Shown here piece after piece: positions 36,413 to 48,230 of a stretch of DNA of 64,000 nt. Below the pieces are notes generated by a model. The model was given only the letters and a program-made list of their open reading frames with translations, ran no database searches and was not told where the DNA came from. This DNA comes from Blasia pusilla (lineage: Eukaryota; Marchantiophyta; Marchantiopsida; Blasiales). The DNA lies in contig CM114271.1 of NCBI GenBank assembly GCA_050084515.1, forward strand, positions 56,854,001-56,918,000, given 5' to 3'. The translations under genes were made by a program, and so were the position numbers. How positions within the stretch are numbered: the stretch's first letter is position 1; the number at the start of each line of letters is the position of its first letter.

Positions 36413-38853
36413 GTGGAACGTAGGCAGAGAAAAAAATTGGCACACCATCCCCTAGGGGTGTCGGACCTAGTTATTTCCCAATGGCTACAAGAATGGTCCT
36501 TTTGGGATGCCTTGCGTTTGCTGAGAAAGTCCATGATTGAGTGCCTTCAAGTCGACCTGCAGAGAATTCAGCTGGTTCCGGAGGAAGCTAGCCTCAGATC
36601 GGCGGAGGAGTACAAATTGTGGTTGAATGACATCCGGGATAAGCCAGAAAAGAACCTCAGGTTCAAGACGATGTTCGAAAGCGAGATTCTGCCATAGGGG
36701 GATGTCGACAAGGAGATTGGAAACCCAACAAAACATGACTTTGCAAAACAAAAAAAGGATCTTCAAGATCAAGTTGCCGATTCATCCCGCCATCGAGCTA
36801 AGCAGAGGATGGTTTTCAGATTCTTGACCTCTTGTGTGAATGCAAGAACATGGAGGAAGTTCCCGACGGCTCTCAAGCTGTGGGTATATACTCCGGATGG
36901 CAAAGGATTCTCCATATACAACGTGGAGATGGCACTGAACATAAGCCCTTAGGAAGTGCTGAAGTGTCCAATCTTGTTGGACTTCAACAACCCCGATGAG
37001 CTGACTGATCCAGAAATGCGAGACTTGTATAATGCATAAGATGTTGGCAAGGAGGACATCCCAAAAATTTTCAAGATGGAGGAGAACTTCAAAGGGGATG
37101 CCGAGGCACAAGCGATTGAGGCGGCGGAGATTTTGTCGAAAACAGTAACAGCAAAAGACAAGTCCACTACAAGGTTGAAATTCAAGGTGAAGGGCCCCAA
37201 GCCATCCAAGGCAGATCATCTTGGCGAGAAAGGAGGCAATTGGAGGCCCCAAAATAGAATCCTATGGATTCTGAGGTCACGAAGATCCCAACAAGCAGGC
37301 ACCCCACTCGCGAGAAGCGAAAGAGGGAGAAATCCGGTTCCTCCGAGAGGGGGAACAAGAATGTAGTCTATACTCCTTCATCCTTGGGGAAGCATAGGGA
37401 CAGAGCATCAAAACTCACCATCCTTCTACATCTAACATTGTTGCTGGATGAACTGGAGAAGTCCTCCAAACAAGAGTACACGTCTACCCTGAATTAGCTC
37501 GCACTCTTGGGACAAAAGCTTCTACAAAACAGCCATGCCCCATGGACCGTTGATGGGATACCTGAGGAGGTTGTAGTTGACCTCCTCATTGCAGATCTAC
37601 CGTTGAGGCTTAGATTGTGGGCAGAGAACCCACGCGACACAGTCTTGGATTGGAACATTCCCTTCACATATAACGTGATCGCGTTGATGTTCTCCTTTGC
37701 CAATGCATATCTGAGTAACACGGGATGTTTCCTTGTTCTCACCGGAGGTAGCTAGCGAGGATGAGCTCTTCAACTTGCAGCACATGAAGCGATTGTTGAA
37801 GTGGCAAACAGTGCAGTTTTGGGTAGTGAAGAATGACTACCCGCTAAAGTTGGCTACAAACCAAGTCTTGGTAAGTTTGAAAAAACTTATGCCGCTTTTT
37901 TCTTTTTTTTCTACAACTGTTTTCATTTTTTCGTGCAATCCGTCAAACTCCAACGGGTTGCACATTGACCCTGACAGGCCTTGTGCAACTCATCCGAGTT
38001 TGACAAGTTGCAAGAAAATAACATAACAGATGGACTGTGCAACGGGTTGTAGCACCCACTCATCTAGTTTTGGGGTTTTTTTAGCAACTCATTGGATTCT
38101 AACGGGTTGCACATGGACCTTTCCACGACTTATGCAATCCGTCAAAACCCGACGGGTTGCATATCCACGGTTGGTGAGCAACCCGTTTGAATCTGACGGG
38201 TTGCATCACCCCCAATTTTGCAAACCCAAATTGCCTCAGTGACATCTGACATTTGCAACCCATCGGATTCGTTTGGGTTGCTCTTGGAAGACCTCTTCCT
38301 CCCATTGATTCTTAGCTGATTTTTACGGTTCTTTTCTTTGCAGATCGAATACTCCTCCGTCTATTGTTTTGTCAGACCAAAGCACACATTCGAGGTTTTT
38401 GAGGTACAAGATCCTCTTGATCCAGGTTCAGATGGATTCCCTCTTAACACCCTGTCCAATTCACCCCCAGGAATTGTCATCAAGCAAGGAGTGCCAACGC
38501 TTGGAGGGAGGGAAAAATCACCCGCACTCATGCAGACCCTGATGGAGCTGTGTTCGAGGCCAGGTGATTTGGTCCTCAATTTGGTGGGTCTTTTCGGGGC
38601 AAGTGTTTGAGCTGCTTGGCAGAGTGGCCAAAATATTCTCTGCCTTGAGTCTCGGAATAACTTGTTTGCACTTTTCCGGGAGTCAAAGTCTGACTACGAG
38701 AGGGTGACGGGCGTTTACAAGTTGCCTTGCACGGATCAATGAACCTACATTGGAGCCATTGATTGTGACGCCATCCTCACTACCACTGATCCCAAAAATC
38801 AAAAGGCAAGGCCACCAATGATTCTGGAGGAGCTGTCGGATGATGACGAGTGA
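36413..38853 (+). pseudogene. Pseudogene with class-beta (N4-cytosine/N6-adenine type) DNA methylase layout
   Basis: The N-terminal part (36413-37366) reads WSFWDALRLLRKSMIECLQ, EEYKLWLNDIRDKPEKN, then LKLWVYTPDGKGFSIYNVEM, with stops at about 36695, 36950 and 37037. The methylase-like part has DLLIADLPLRL (about 37575, position of the DPPY/SPPY motif IV), YLSNTGCFLVLT (about 37710-37742), a frameshift near 37743, and HMKRLLKWQTVQFWVVKND. A phase-0 intron with GTAAGT and TTTGCAG ends (37871-38343) separates this from EYSSVYCFVRPK, GREKSPALMQTLMELCSRPG and DLVLNLVGLFGAS, the motif X and motif I region. Motif IV before motif I is the class-beta order. It would methylate an exocyclic amino group on DNA; N4-cytosine methyltransferases are known in bryophytes. 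Key residues (PP of motif IV, FxGxG) are altered. Family assignment is inference from motif order. Confidence 0.55.
37934..38282. repeat. 29-bp palindrome cluster 1 (in the intron)
   Basis: Six copies of a 29-bp odd palindrome start at 37934, 37984, 38083, 38133, 38177 and 38254, with a seventh, degenerate, at 38038. Consensus arm: TGCAACCCGTCGGA, one central base, then the reverse complement. All full copies have the same length; spacing is mostly 44-54 bp. They fall inside the intron of the methylase-like pseudogene. Confidence 0.85.
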
Positions 38854-39329
38854 GTGTAGGTACCTTGGATTTCATGCATTTTGAAGTTGACATGAGCTGG
38901 TTCCCGGGGAAGGAGCAAATGTTAATATCAATGGGTTTTCCTTTGGAGAAGCTTCAAAATTAGTTTTCGGGGCAGGTGTTGGGACTTTTCTCGAGTCGCA
39001 TGGGACAGATACAGAGTTCCTAGGGGGGAAAGGCTCTCGGATCCTCCTTCCTTCTCAATTCCAATCTACAATTGTGTAGAGGAGCTACTAACTAGCCCTG
39101 AGAAGTCTCTTGTAGAGGAATCGGCAAGAGTTAGAAACATTTTTGTAGATGACGAGGCTAAAGAGATCATAGACTAGATTTTCTTCTTCAGGAAATCAAA
39201 TGTAAATAACCGATTTTCAAGCGGTTTTAAATAAAGTGTATTTTTTAAACGCACCCAATTCTCTTCATGCTTATGGTGTGATGTTATTTTTGGTCATATT
39301 CCGAAATTAGGGTGAGGCTTTTCTGCTTT
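38854..39329. other. 3' flank of the methylase-like pseudogene
   Basis: No recognised domain. Reading frames such as GKGSRILLPSQFQ occur around 39030, and AATAAAGTG (39228) could be a polyadenylation signal. Confidence 0.35.
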
Positions 39330-39721
39330 TGCAATCCGTCAGAAACCGACGGGTTGCCTGATGTCTTTTCACATTTACATTTCTCCTGAAAATATCTTCA
39401 CTACAACGTCTTTTCACTGTACCAAGATCAATTTTTTTCCTTCGATTCTTTTGGTGTGGTGTGCGTGCTTTCGTGGACTCTAATTTTTGGTTCGAGAGGT
39501 TGGTAACCCGTCTGAGTCCGAAAGGTTGAGAACCACTCGAACTGAAGACTAGAGTCGGTTTTTGGAGACAGTCCAGTCTTGCAATCCGTCGGACTCCGAC
39601 GGGTTGCAAGAGATAATACAGTCTTCCAACACGTCCGATTTTCACGAGTTACAAGAGGTGCAACCTGTCGGCTCCTTACACGTTGCAAGGGGTGCAGCCT
39701 GTCGAATTCCGACGGGTTGCA
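39330..39721. repeat. 29-bp palindrome cluster 2
   Basis: Six further copies of the same 29-bp palindrome start at 39330, 39502, 39580, 39625, 39659 and 39693. The copy at 39580 is almost perfect. The last three are 34-45 bp apart. This cluster lies about 480 bp beyond the end of the pseudogene. Confidence 0.85.
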
Positions 39722-40800
39722 TGTGGGAATGAATGGACCTGGCTACTTATCAGTCTCCCCCTTCACTCTTGAAGGCTACCAACCTGTTGCTTCCATTATC
39801 CTCTTAGTCCTTCCTTGCAAGTTTTCTTCTTGATGCACACATTTCCCAATGGCTGAGAGAATGGTGAAACCAAGTTATCAAACGCATAGGAGTCCATGGT
39901 GGACTCCATGCACCCATTCATGAGACAACATATTTAACTAAATCAAAGCCTCCGAGTTTTCAAGAACCCTACAATTTCTAAAGATCCAAGAGTGTCATAA
40001 AAGTCTCCAGATACGCACAATGGTCAATATTCTGTTGTGTTGTGGAAAATCCCATCTCATGGAATAGTATTGATCGGATGGGATATTTCATGCCTTGTTG
40101 CATGAAGAGCCCTCCTACCCAACATGGTGAGGGTGGGATTCCTACATCAACGGTCCATAATTTCAACCTGATCTTTTGAGAAGTTAAACCTTGAAGGGCA
40201 TAAAATTCTATTGATACCATAGTCAGAGTCTTTATTAGATTCTTTCATTGAGATGAAATTGTTTGTATTAGTCAAATAATTTTCCGGTGGTCCTCCAACT
40301 ATAATACCCCTCAACCCGGCTTAGTGTAGAGCTAGCTTAGACTAGCAATGTGAAGAAAATTGGTCTCACATAGAGAAAGATGGAAGGATGTTAGCAGTGG
40401 TCTTTTGATGTCATCTTGTTTTTCCAAGCCTGGAAAAAGAAGGTTAGTTTAGGCCCAAATGTGGTCCACTTGCTACTCTCTTCTTAAGATTTTTTGAATT
40501 TGAAAGCAAATTTTTTTTTTCAAAAATGTCAAAAAGTTTTGAAGAGAGGAGGTGGATTTTGCCTTTTTTTAGAAGAGAGACTCTCCTCTCTTCCTCTCTC
40601 CTGCCAAAATACCAGGCCCCCATAGAAGCTATAACTTGACATGTAAACATGAAACTCTACAATTTGTTATACAGTTGTATGTATAGAAGTTGTCTAGGGT
40701 CAATAAAATTGTTCTCTTAGTTTATTAGGATGATGTTACAGCAAGCTCTAAAGCTCAACATCATCGACGAGAAAGCCTAAGGGAATGGAAGACAAGTACA
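39722..40800. other. Intergenic DNA
   Basis: Short unrecognised open frames on both strands; no element ends or RNA genes recognised. Confidence 0.4.
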
Positions 40801-42826
40801 ATGTCTCTTATCGAGAGGGGTTTAAAAACAAGAGTTGAAGTTGCATCATCAAGTGAAATTGTATCTGATTGTGTTGGAGAAACAACATGGCATGATGAAT
40901 TGAAGGTTTCTACCCTTCGCTGTTTGGACCTTAGTACACCATATGTGGCTAAGCAATCTGAGTTTGATATCCAAAGTGTAACAAGGGAGATGGATGAAGG
41001 ACGGGAGTATGTTGGAAATGAGCTGAGTGATCGATTTTTTAAATCGACCTTGGAAAATATCATGAAGAGAGAGAGCACGCTTGAAGAAACTTTTCTATAC
41101 TTGAGGGCTTAGCAAGGAATGCCCAACACCTCCAGATATGCTTCCAAAAACTTGGGAAGCCCTGAAAATGTATTGGCTCTCACTAGAGGGAAAAGAAAAA
41201 GCAGAAAGGATGAAGATGAATAGAGGAAAGGTTGAGCACCCAAATAGAACGGGTCGAACTCGTCACAAAAGAGTTAAACTCTCCCTGGTATGTAATTAGT
41301 TATGTTATTATGGATTTTATTCAAAATATTCACTGAATTTTGATGCATATGCAATATAAGTAGTAAACTCCTCTCTTACATTATCTCTTCTTTAGTAGAT
41401 GGATCCTTCAAGTATGGTGTTTAGAGCAACAGCATGCCAGTCATGAGATTGATTGATGTATTTGTGGTGTTTCGTTATAAACTTGCAGACAAAAGAAAGA
41501 GGTGAAAGCCCCTCATTTCATGACTTGGGAGAATCACTAGGGACAAGTAAGGTTGGACCAAGTATGGCAACTACCGACACCAAGGTATATTATTTTTAGA
41601 GATTCAGCATGTGTTCTAAGTTTTAATTGATTCCCAAACGCTCCATTTGATCTCTTAACTACATCTGCATGAGTGTATCATGTTTTAACTCCATCACACT
41701 CTCACTAAACTTTCTTTTGATGAAACATGTTTCCTTGTATAAGGGTCTGATTCTTCTTTGACACATCACCTCGACAATGTGGAGAAGGAGGCAGAGTCTA
41801 CAAAGAGTGAGCTCAAAGCTGTAAGGAAGACTTTGAATCTGATTCAAGACATGGTTTTCAAGTTCACCAGCAAAGCATCCAAACACAATCCAACCTCCTC
41901 TACTCCTCCCTTGAATGTTTATGTTATAGAGGGCCCAACAATAGAAGTTATGGATGTAGAGGTCATTGATGCAAATATGTTTGCAACACCTGAAACACTT
42001 CCATCCAAATTTGCTTGTGTGACTTCCACTAGTGTAGAACATCAGATTGCTACTAGGGAGATATCTGCATCCTTGCAACAGGTAATGAAGGCACATGAGC
42101 CAATCTCGGGGTGTGATGCACAAGTTCAATTGATAGAGCATGATATAAGATGAGACATTCGACCAAAGCGGGTCCTTCTAAAGAAGAGAAAGGAATCTTG
42201 TATGGAGAAGAAAGAGAAGATGGTTGTAAGTTGGCCTGTCCTGGAATGTTGTTTCTTTTTTGGTCTTCTTGCTCCAATAGTTTTCCACCTTGATATCACA
42301 TTCACTTTAGATTAAAGATAGCTCATTTCTTTATCATATGCATGTATTAATTGTAGACAAGCAAAGCAGATCTGATATTTTCTTCCAGCATTCCTAAACA
42401 TGGTTGGAGCATTTTAAAGGTACTCTATAAGGTTTATATAGTTATGTACTTGACTTCCTTATATGTCTATTAACTATCACAATATCTATTTGTCCAAAGT
42501 ATATACCTAGCTATACTAACGTGTTTGTTGTTGTTTCTGATCTGATTGTAGTAGATGACTATGTCTTGATGAAGCAAAACAAGAACACTCGCCAACCAGT
42601 GGGAGAAGGATTGGTATCGGGTCTTGTAGGTCGAGATAAGATCCATGGGAAGGAGATCCCATTTGGATGTGTGAGACTTGATGTGAAGGTAATTCTCAAT
42701 GGTGAAGCAAAATTACCATATCCAAATCATGATGATGACCCTCCGCAATTTCTGTTGAAGGAATCAGTTGGGTGTCAAATCTTATGGCCAGAGATATTGC
42801 TGAAGAAAGACCGTCCATTGGAGTAG
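40801..42826 (+). pseudogene. Plant En/Spm (Ptta, TNP1-like) transposon gene, multi-exon, probably broken
   Basis: Several plus-strand coding blocks are separated by apparent introns. 40801-41112 is an open frame of 103 codons. 41113-41300, in a shifted frame, reads MLPKTWEALKMYWLSLEGKE and then NRGKVEHPNRTGRTRHKRV, the pattern of the plant En/Spm (Ptta) transposase domain, and is followed by a GTATGTAA donor. 41758-42153 begins with a heptad-like coiled coil (VEKEAESTKSELKAV). After an intron ending CTGATTGTAG, 42551-42826 carries DDYVLMKQNKN, VGEGLVSGLVG, IPFGCVRLDVKVI and CQILWPEILL, which matches the C-terminal module common in plant En/Spm accessory genes. It probably binds element ends or aids transposition. 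CACTA termini were not found. Confidence 0.55.
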
Positions 42827-45236
42827 GTTATGGTACCGGTAGACTCCTAAGACAATCACAAACATACATTTTTTTGATGTCAATATGGACGTTTGTTGGA
42901 GACATAAAGTTGGTAGATCTGTTGACAATAGAATAGAAATGCATGTAATGCCACTATCAAGTGGAAAATTACATTCTTTTGTTGAATTAGGAGATCCTAA
43001 GTTTTTTGGACAATTGGCTATTTTTTCATACTCAAAGTTTAAGCCTTGCCAACTGTATGCATTCTAAAACAATGTCTTGATTTCAGTTTCAACAATAACA
43101 AGAAAATTGATTGGCATCTTATGTTTGGACTATGGTCTTGCGCTCCATGCTATTTATCTTTTCAGTTCTCATTAATATAATGAATGCTACAATAAACATC
43201 TTACAAGTCCAGAAAAATGTATTCTCTCTATTCTTTCTAATGCATACTGCTAGATGTGTTACAATTGCTAACAACAACTAGACTATATCATGGAACTGTC
43301 ATAGTATTACTAAAGCAAGATTCATGCTTTCTGATGTATAAATGTATGTTTCTGATTGTATAAATGCATTTCTAATGCATTCTGCTTACTAAACTAAAAA
43401 AACCAAAGCATGACAACCAGAAATTAAAAAAAACAAACAATGTGAGGATATTGCATGCCCACACAAATGAAACAGAAACCAAAAGTAGTGCCAAAAATTA
43501 CCATGAATAGTTGTCCCACTAGTTTTAGTACAAGATTGAGTACTAAAAATAGTATTTCTATCACTACTCTTAGTCTGAAAATATGAAGTGTTACATTGGA
43601 TTAACCACGTGTAGTGCTACAAATGCTACTATATCTAGTTGCAGTGTACTATCGTTAGTTAAGAGAAACACTTGGCCACCTTGATGGGTAAAGTACATGA
43701 TACGTGTATGCAAATGATGGGATAAACCGGATCTTTTGGAGACCAGATAAGTACCTTGACTTCAGGCAAGTCAAGCGTCACATCCCAATTGTCCAATGGA
43801 CCTCACATGAGAGAGTTATCAATTGGATGCATGGAGGAGCCCATCGTCAACAAAAGTTGTAGTTTTCAAGATAGTGGATGTGTGCCCCAGCTTGTGGGAG
43901 CATATTTGCCCCACTAGGATTATTTCAATGTGACCATTACCAATGGTATAGTCATACACAAACTAGGTATTTTAGCCTACATCCCAAGCTTTGTCTGAAT
44001 TGAGTTTTAGAGAGAGCACCAAATTGAGTTGGCAATTTGGGCGAGGCCAGAGGTTGTGCATCATTTGGTCGTGTAGGTGGACAAGGAGTTGGATACGTGT
44101 GTAGGAGAGGTGGATATGCCCATGGAGGAGGTAGAGGTCTGCCACCTAGACAAGTCAAAAAAGACTAAGGGCGGGAGGCTATGATGCTTGCTTAGATAGA
44201 GCAATAACATCAAAAAATTAAATGACAAAAATACCTTTGAGGTTACAAGATATGAGGTTAGTGGCATCAATCTTGTATGGAGTTATTCTAGCTATAGAGG
44301 ATCTTGATTGGAAGTGTGAGGCCACAAAAATGGAGGTGGTCGTTGTTATTAAATATGAAGCAACCGTAAATTTGGATCCACAAAAAGGAGAAGTCAAGAA
44401 CCAGATCATGCTTCCTCTCTCATTTACTTTGTCCAAGGCAATGAGGACCCAATTGATAGACCCTAGTCAGAGTTTTTGGAGGTTGGATGTGGTTGGTGTG
44501 CAAGCACAACGTGCAATGGGAAAGCATGTGTAACAACTCCTCTTAGTGATGCTCAAGAGGGGCTTGTGTCCCTTTCCTCTAGGAATCTACTTTAGGATCC
44601 TCCTTTACTTTCTTCGTTAAAAATGTTGGATTCAACCAATTGGGTTAGTTGGAATTTTAGAGAAAGTTTATTTCTTCATGTGTCATATAATTTGGGATAT
44701 TTCTTGGAAATAATGAAGTTCAAAAAACATCGTGAAAAATTGGAGAGAAAAAATAGAGAAATGTGAGTTCCTATAGGGTTTGACTTTCAAAATCTGACAA
44801 CATCCTAACCTTGGTTTAGATTTAACTCAATTTCAATTATATTATATTCCCAAAAACACCATAGTCGCGAAATGTTGGACGTGGCTTGAAAAATATTGAC
44901 ACAGCTAGGAAATGATGCACATGGTTAAGAAGTGACTTCGAGAATGGACGTAGTGATACCCCTAATTGTCAATATAAAAGAACAAACATAGCATCTAGTT
45001 CGAGCATTATTCCTCGTTGACCCAATTTGCGACACGAGAACAAAGAGAGTATAAATCATGCATATCATTGGAAGATTCATCAAAAATTTCATCCAAAACA
45101 TGGCTTGAAGTTTAGGTAAGTTTCACACTCTCCAAAAAATAATAAAAAACATTCAGAAAATCATTATCTTCCTCCTTGCTCTCCTTTTTTTTTGTTTTTT
45201 TAGTTTATTACAAATGAAAATATAAAGATGATCAAC
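42827..45236. other. AT-rich intergenic DNA
   Basis: Contains an unrecognised 103-codon plus-strand open frame at 44222-44533 (with VVVVIKYEATVNLDPQKGEV) and nothing else I can identify. The first 250 bases may be the 3' end of the En/Spm-type gene. Confidence 0.35.
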
Positions 45237-45239
45237 AAA

Positions 45240-45930
45240 GTGATTGGTAGTATGACGTGACAATGATGTGACTAATCACTTCCCAATATTAATCTTATAA
45301 AGTGATTGGTTGTATAACAAATTTTTTAATGAAGCTAATCACTCTACGTCTTTCTAAGGTGAGGAGTGATCGATTGTGTGACCATTGTGTTCATAAGATT
45401 GCCTACTTCCCAATTTGAGTTTCAATACGTGAAAACCTTGTGATGTAGTTGATCTCTTTGCGTTGGTCTTATGTAGAGAATGATCAGTTTCATAACCATT
45501 GTGTGTTTATGTGACCAATCACTTTTGTTAGCAAGCTTGGAAAAAGAATCATTCGGTTAACCATACTCTAGCCTTGCGATCAATCACTTTAAGTTAGTCT
45601 TACGTAGAAAGTGATTGATGGGATGACTAGAGTATGCTCAGTTGACCGATTCTTTATCCAATGTGCTAACAAAAGTGATCGATTGCATGAACACGTACTA
45701 GTCATGAAAGTGATGACTCTCTATCTAAGACTAACTTAGAGTAATCATTTGTTATGATGACTACATCACAAGTTTGTTATGGAGCTTATTACCTTCCAAA
45801 AGTTCATATTGGGAAATGATAGAGTAGATGATAAAAATATGTGATGCATCCAAACACTTTACAATAGATTTAGATTGAAATTTTTGGGCACATGAGGAAG
45901 CAATCATTTGACCAATCACTCTTAGTGGCA
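45240..45930. repeat. Imperfect palindromic repeats, left array
   Basis: About nine degenerate units of 40-70 bp, each with GTGATTGGTTGTATGAC-like sequence facing an inverted AATCACTT or CCAATCACT. Units start near 45240, 45301, 45366, 45479, 45548, 45611 and 45676. Arms are imperfect, so these are hairpin-like repeats, not a clean microsatellite. Confidence 0.65.
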
Positions 45931-46019
45931 TTGCCAATCCTTCTCTACTATAGTAGTTTTTCTAACTAGTCTGGTTTTATTTAATGAATGAATCAAATGA
46001 TGAGTAAAATGATAATGTC

Positions 46020-47834
46020 ATCGTGAGAAAAATTTGGCAGAATGAACTTATACATGAGCAAAGGGAGCACAATTACTATTGTAGCCTCCATAATATAAAA
46101 GTGTCTGAGCAAGGCGGACTTCCCATTTCTGATCTCATATTGGGAACCAAAACAAAAAATGGTGATGAGGAATGTTGCACTAGTGTTATTGACGAGTTTG
46201 GAACAATGACTTATACCAACCACAAGAAATTTGAGAAGAATCTTTTCATGTTCTTTGTCATGATAGAAGATGGATTCTGAAGCTACATTATCAATCTAGG
46301 GTATCACTACTAGAGGGACACTCTTCGCAAAGCATAGAGTGTTTTCACACTTAACTTAGATGAGCTAAAATTGGAAAATGACTTTGCCCAATTTGGAGGT
46401 AGATTGAGTCTTTTAATTGTCACAAACTATGGGTCGGTTGTTGTCAATGAAGTCAATGGTTGATTTAGGAAGTTGATAGGGAATGCGCTCCCATGTTTCT
46501 AGCTAAAGGTCATTTTGAGAAGGTCTATCTTAAAAGGCCAAACCTTAGTGACAAAACCAAGGATACTCATGGTGAGAAAATCCAGATTCGTATCGGCATC
46601 AAACAACATGCTAGAGTTTGTGCCATCAACTGCCATCACCACAACAATCACTTTTGGAGAAGTTACCCTTGCAGTTGAGAAATACCACAAGATTTCAACA
46701 ACCGCGGAAAGACAAGAGAAAGAAAAAGATACTTGGGTTGCTATCAAGAAGATCTACAAAAGTCACATAGTTAGTACAATTATATTTTAGTTGGAAATTA
46801 AATGCTTCACCGGCCCTAAAGATGATCCAACCAACAAGAGTTAAATGATCAAGCAGATTGACCAACTTCATATGGAGAATATGAAGACATTAATCCTTGA
46901 CAATCCTTATGCCCTCAACATGCCATTTTTTTTGTTATGATTGATCAAGTTTATTGTGCTTCAAAGGAGCGATGGGATCTCTCCAAACTCACACATTCAC
47001 GTATCATATAGTTGGAGGAAATCATATTGCAAGTGTGAAGAGGGACCTGTACAATTCCTATAGACACGCAAAGTGGTCGCATTGCAAATGTTGGGTCTAT
47101 GCAAGCTTGTCAAATATGGAGAAGAAAACCTTGGCATAGGAACATATCATTAACCAAGAATATAGAACGAACATAAACCATCAAGAGAACAAAGGCTTAT
47201 CATAAACTCTTCATATAACACTAAGAAGTCCGGTCCCCTCAATTGAGCAATCAATGTTGTGGGAAGTGCTAATCGGAAAATTGGATTCTTGGAGATAAGA
47301 AAAGCATTCATAGTCACAAACCCCTCTACCACGTTGCTTTATTTTCCGGAGAAAGTTGAAGGTTGGAGGATTAGATCTTCTCAATCCAAGTAAGGTTGGA
47401 GCTCCTTGGCTAGAAGAAAAATCCTTCAGAGAGTATGCCAAAAAGGGAAAGAAGGCAATCAAACATGAACTTCACCGAAAGCTAAAAAAAAGCTTGTCAA
47501 GGACCTAAAGTTGAATGATGGGCAATCACATTGGGGAATCAAGGATAAAGCAATCCTTTTGAAAATTTTGAGAAGGATTGCAAACGAAAAAATCTCAATT
47601 CATCAAATGACTATTGACATGGAGAAGATGAAGAATCTCCTTAAAATTTGTCATGATCAATTGTTCTTGGAGATAGCCCTAGTCGCTAAGTGGGAAGCAT
47701 GCAAAAAGATGTATATTGAGGAGATGAAGGCAGAAATATTAGATCCTTTCATTATAGTGCTTAGATGTTTGGTAATGTTTCTTTACATCCTACCAATTTT
47801 CATTAATTTCCAAGTTCTTTTATTAATTCGTTAA
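46020..47834 (+). pseudogene. Unknown gene remnant between two palindromic arrays
   Basis: Plus-strand frames with protein-like composition but several stops: 46023-46280 (with EFGTMTYTNHKKFEKNLF), 46515-46790 (with TFGEVTLAVEKYHKISTTAE and KDTWVAIKKIYKSH), and 47511-47834 (with a helical, Lys/Glu-rich MEKMKNLLKICHDQLFLEI). I recognise no domain. It lies between two related repeat arrays, which suggests one mobile or duplicated unit of about 3 kb. Confidence 0.3.
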
Positions 47835-47844
47835 CCATTGCTAA

Positions 47845-48230
47845 GAAAGTGGTCGATTGCATGATTGGTTATGCGGTTGATCACTTCTAGGATTGCTCTA
47901 AAATACTATTGGTTGCAAGACTACTTATGTGGTCGATCACTTCTAGGATTGCTCCAAAAAAAGATTGGTTGGATAATCCCTCATGCGATTCATCACTTCT
48001 AGGAATATTCTGAATATGATCAGTTGTATAACTTCTCATACAACTGATTACTTCTTAAAGTAGATTTTCCCTCTAGTGGTAGGGGAAGCAATATTGTTGC
48101 ATGAGAAGCTTAAGTTATATGACGGACCACTTCTAGGAGTGCCAACACTCCTAGATGTGATTAGTTGCATAACCTCTCTAGCGGCGGGATTGCTTCTTGG
48201 AGTAATGTGATTGGTTGCATTCGTTATTTT
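47845..48230. repeat. Imperfect palindromic repeats, right array
   Basis: Five to six units of about 60 bp: TCGATTGCATGATTGG near 47855, GTCGATCACTTCTAGGATTGC twice (about 47875 and 47932), TTCATCACTTCTAGG near 47988, and later copies to 48220. The same GATTGGTTG and ATCACTT words occur as in the left array at 45240. Confidence 0.65.

Noticed and set aside
37934-39721. CRISPR-like array
   Set aside because: Repeats are palindromes with variable spacing in plant nuclear DNA, with no cas genes and no regular spacers.
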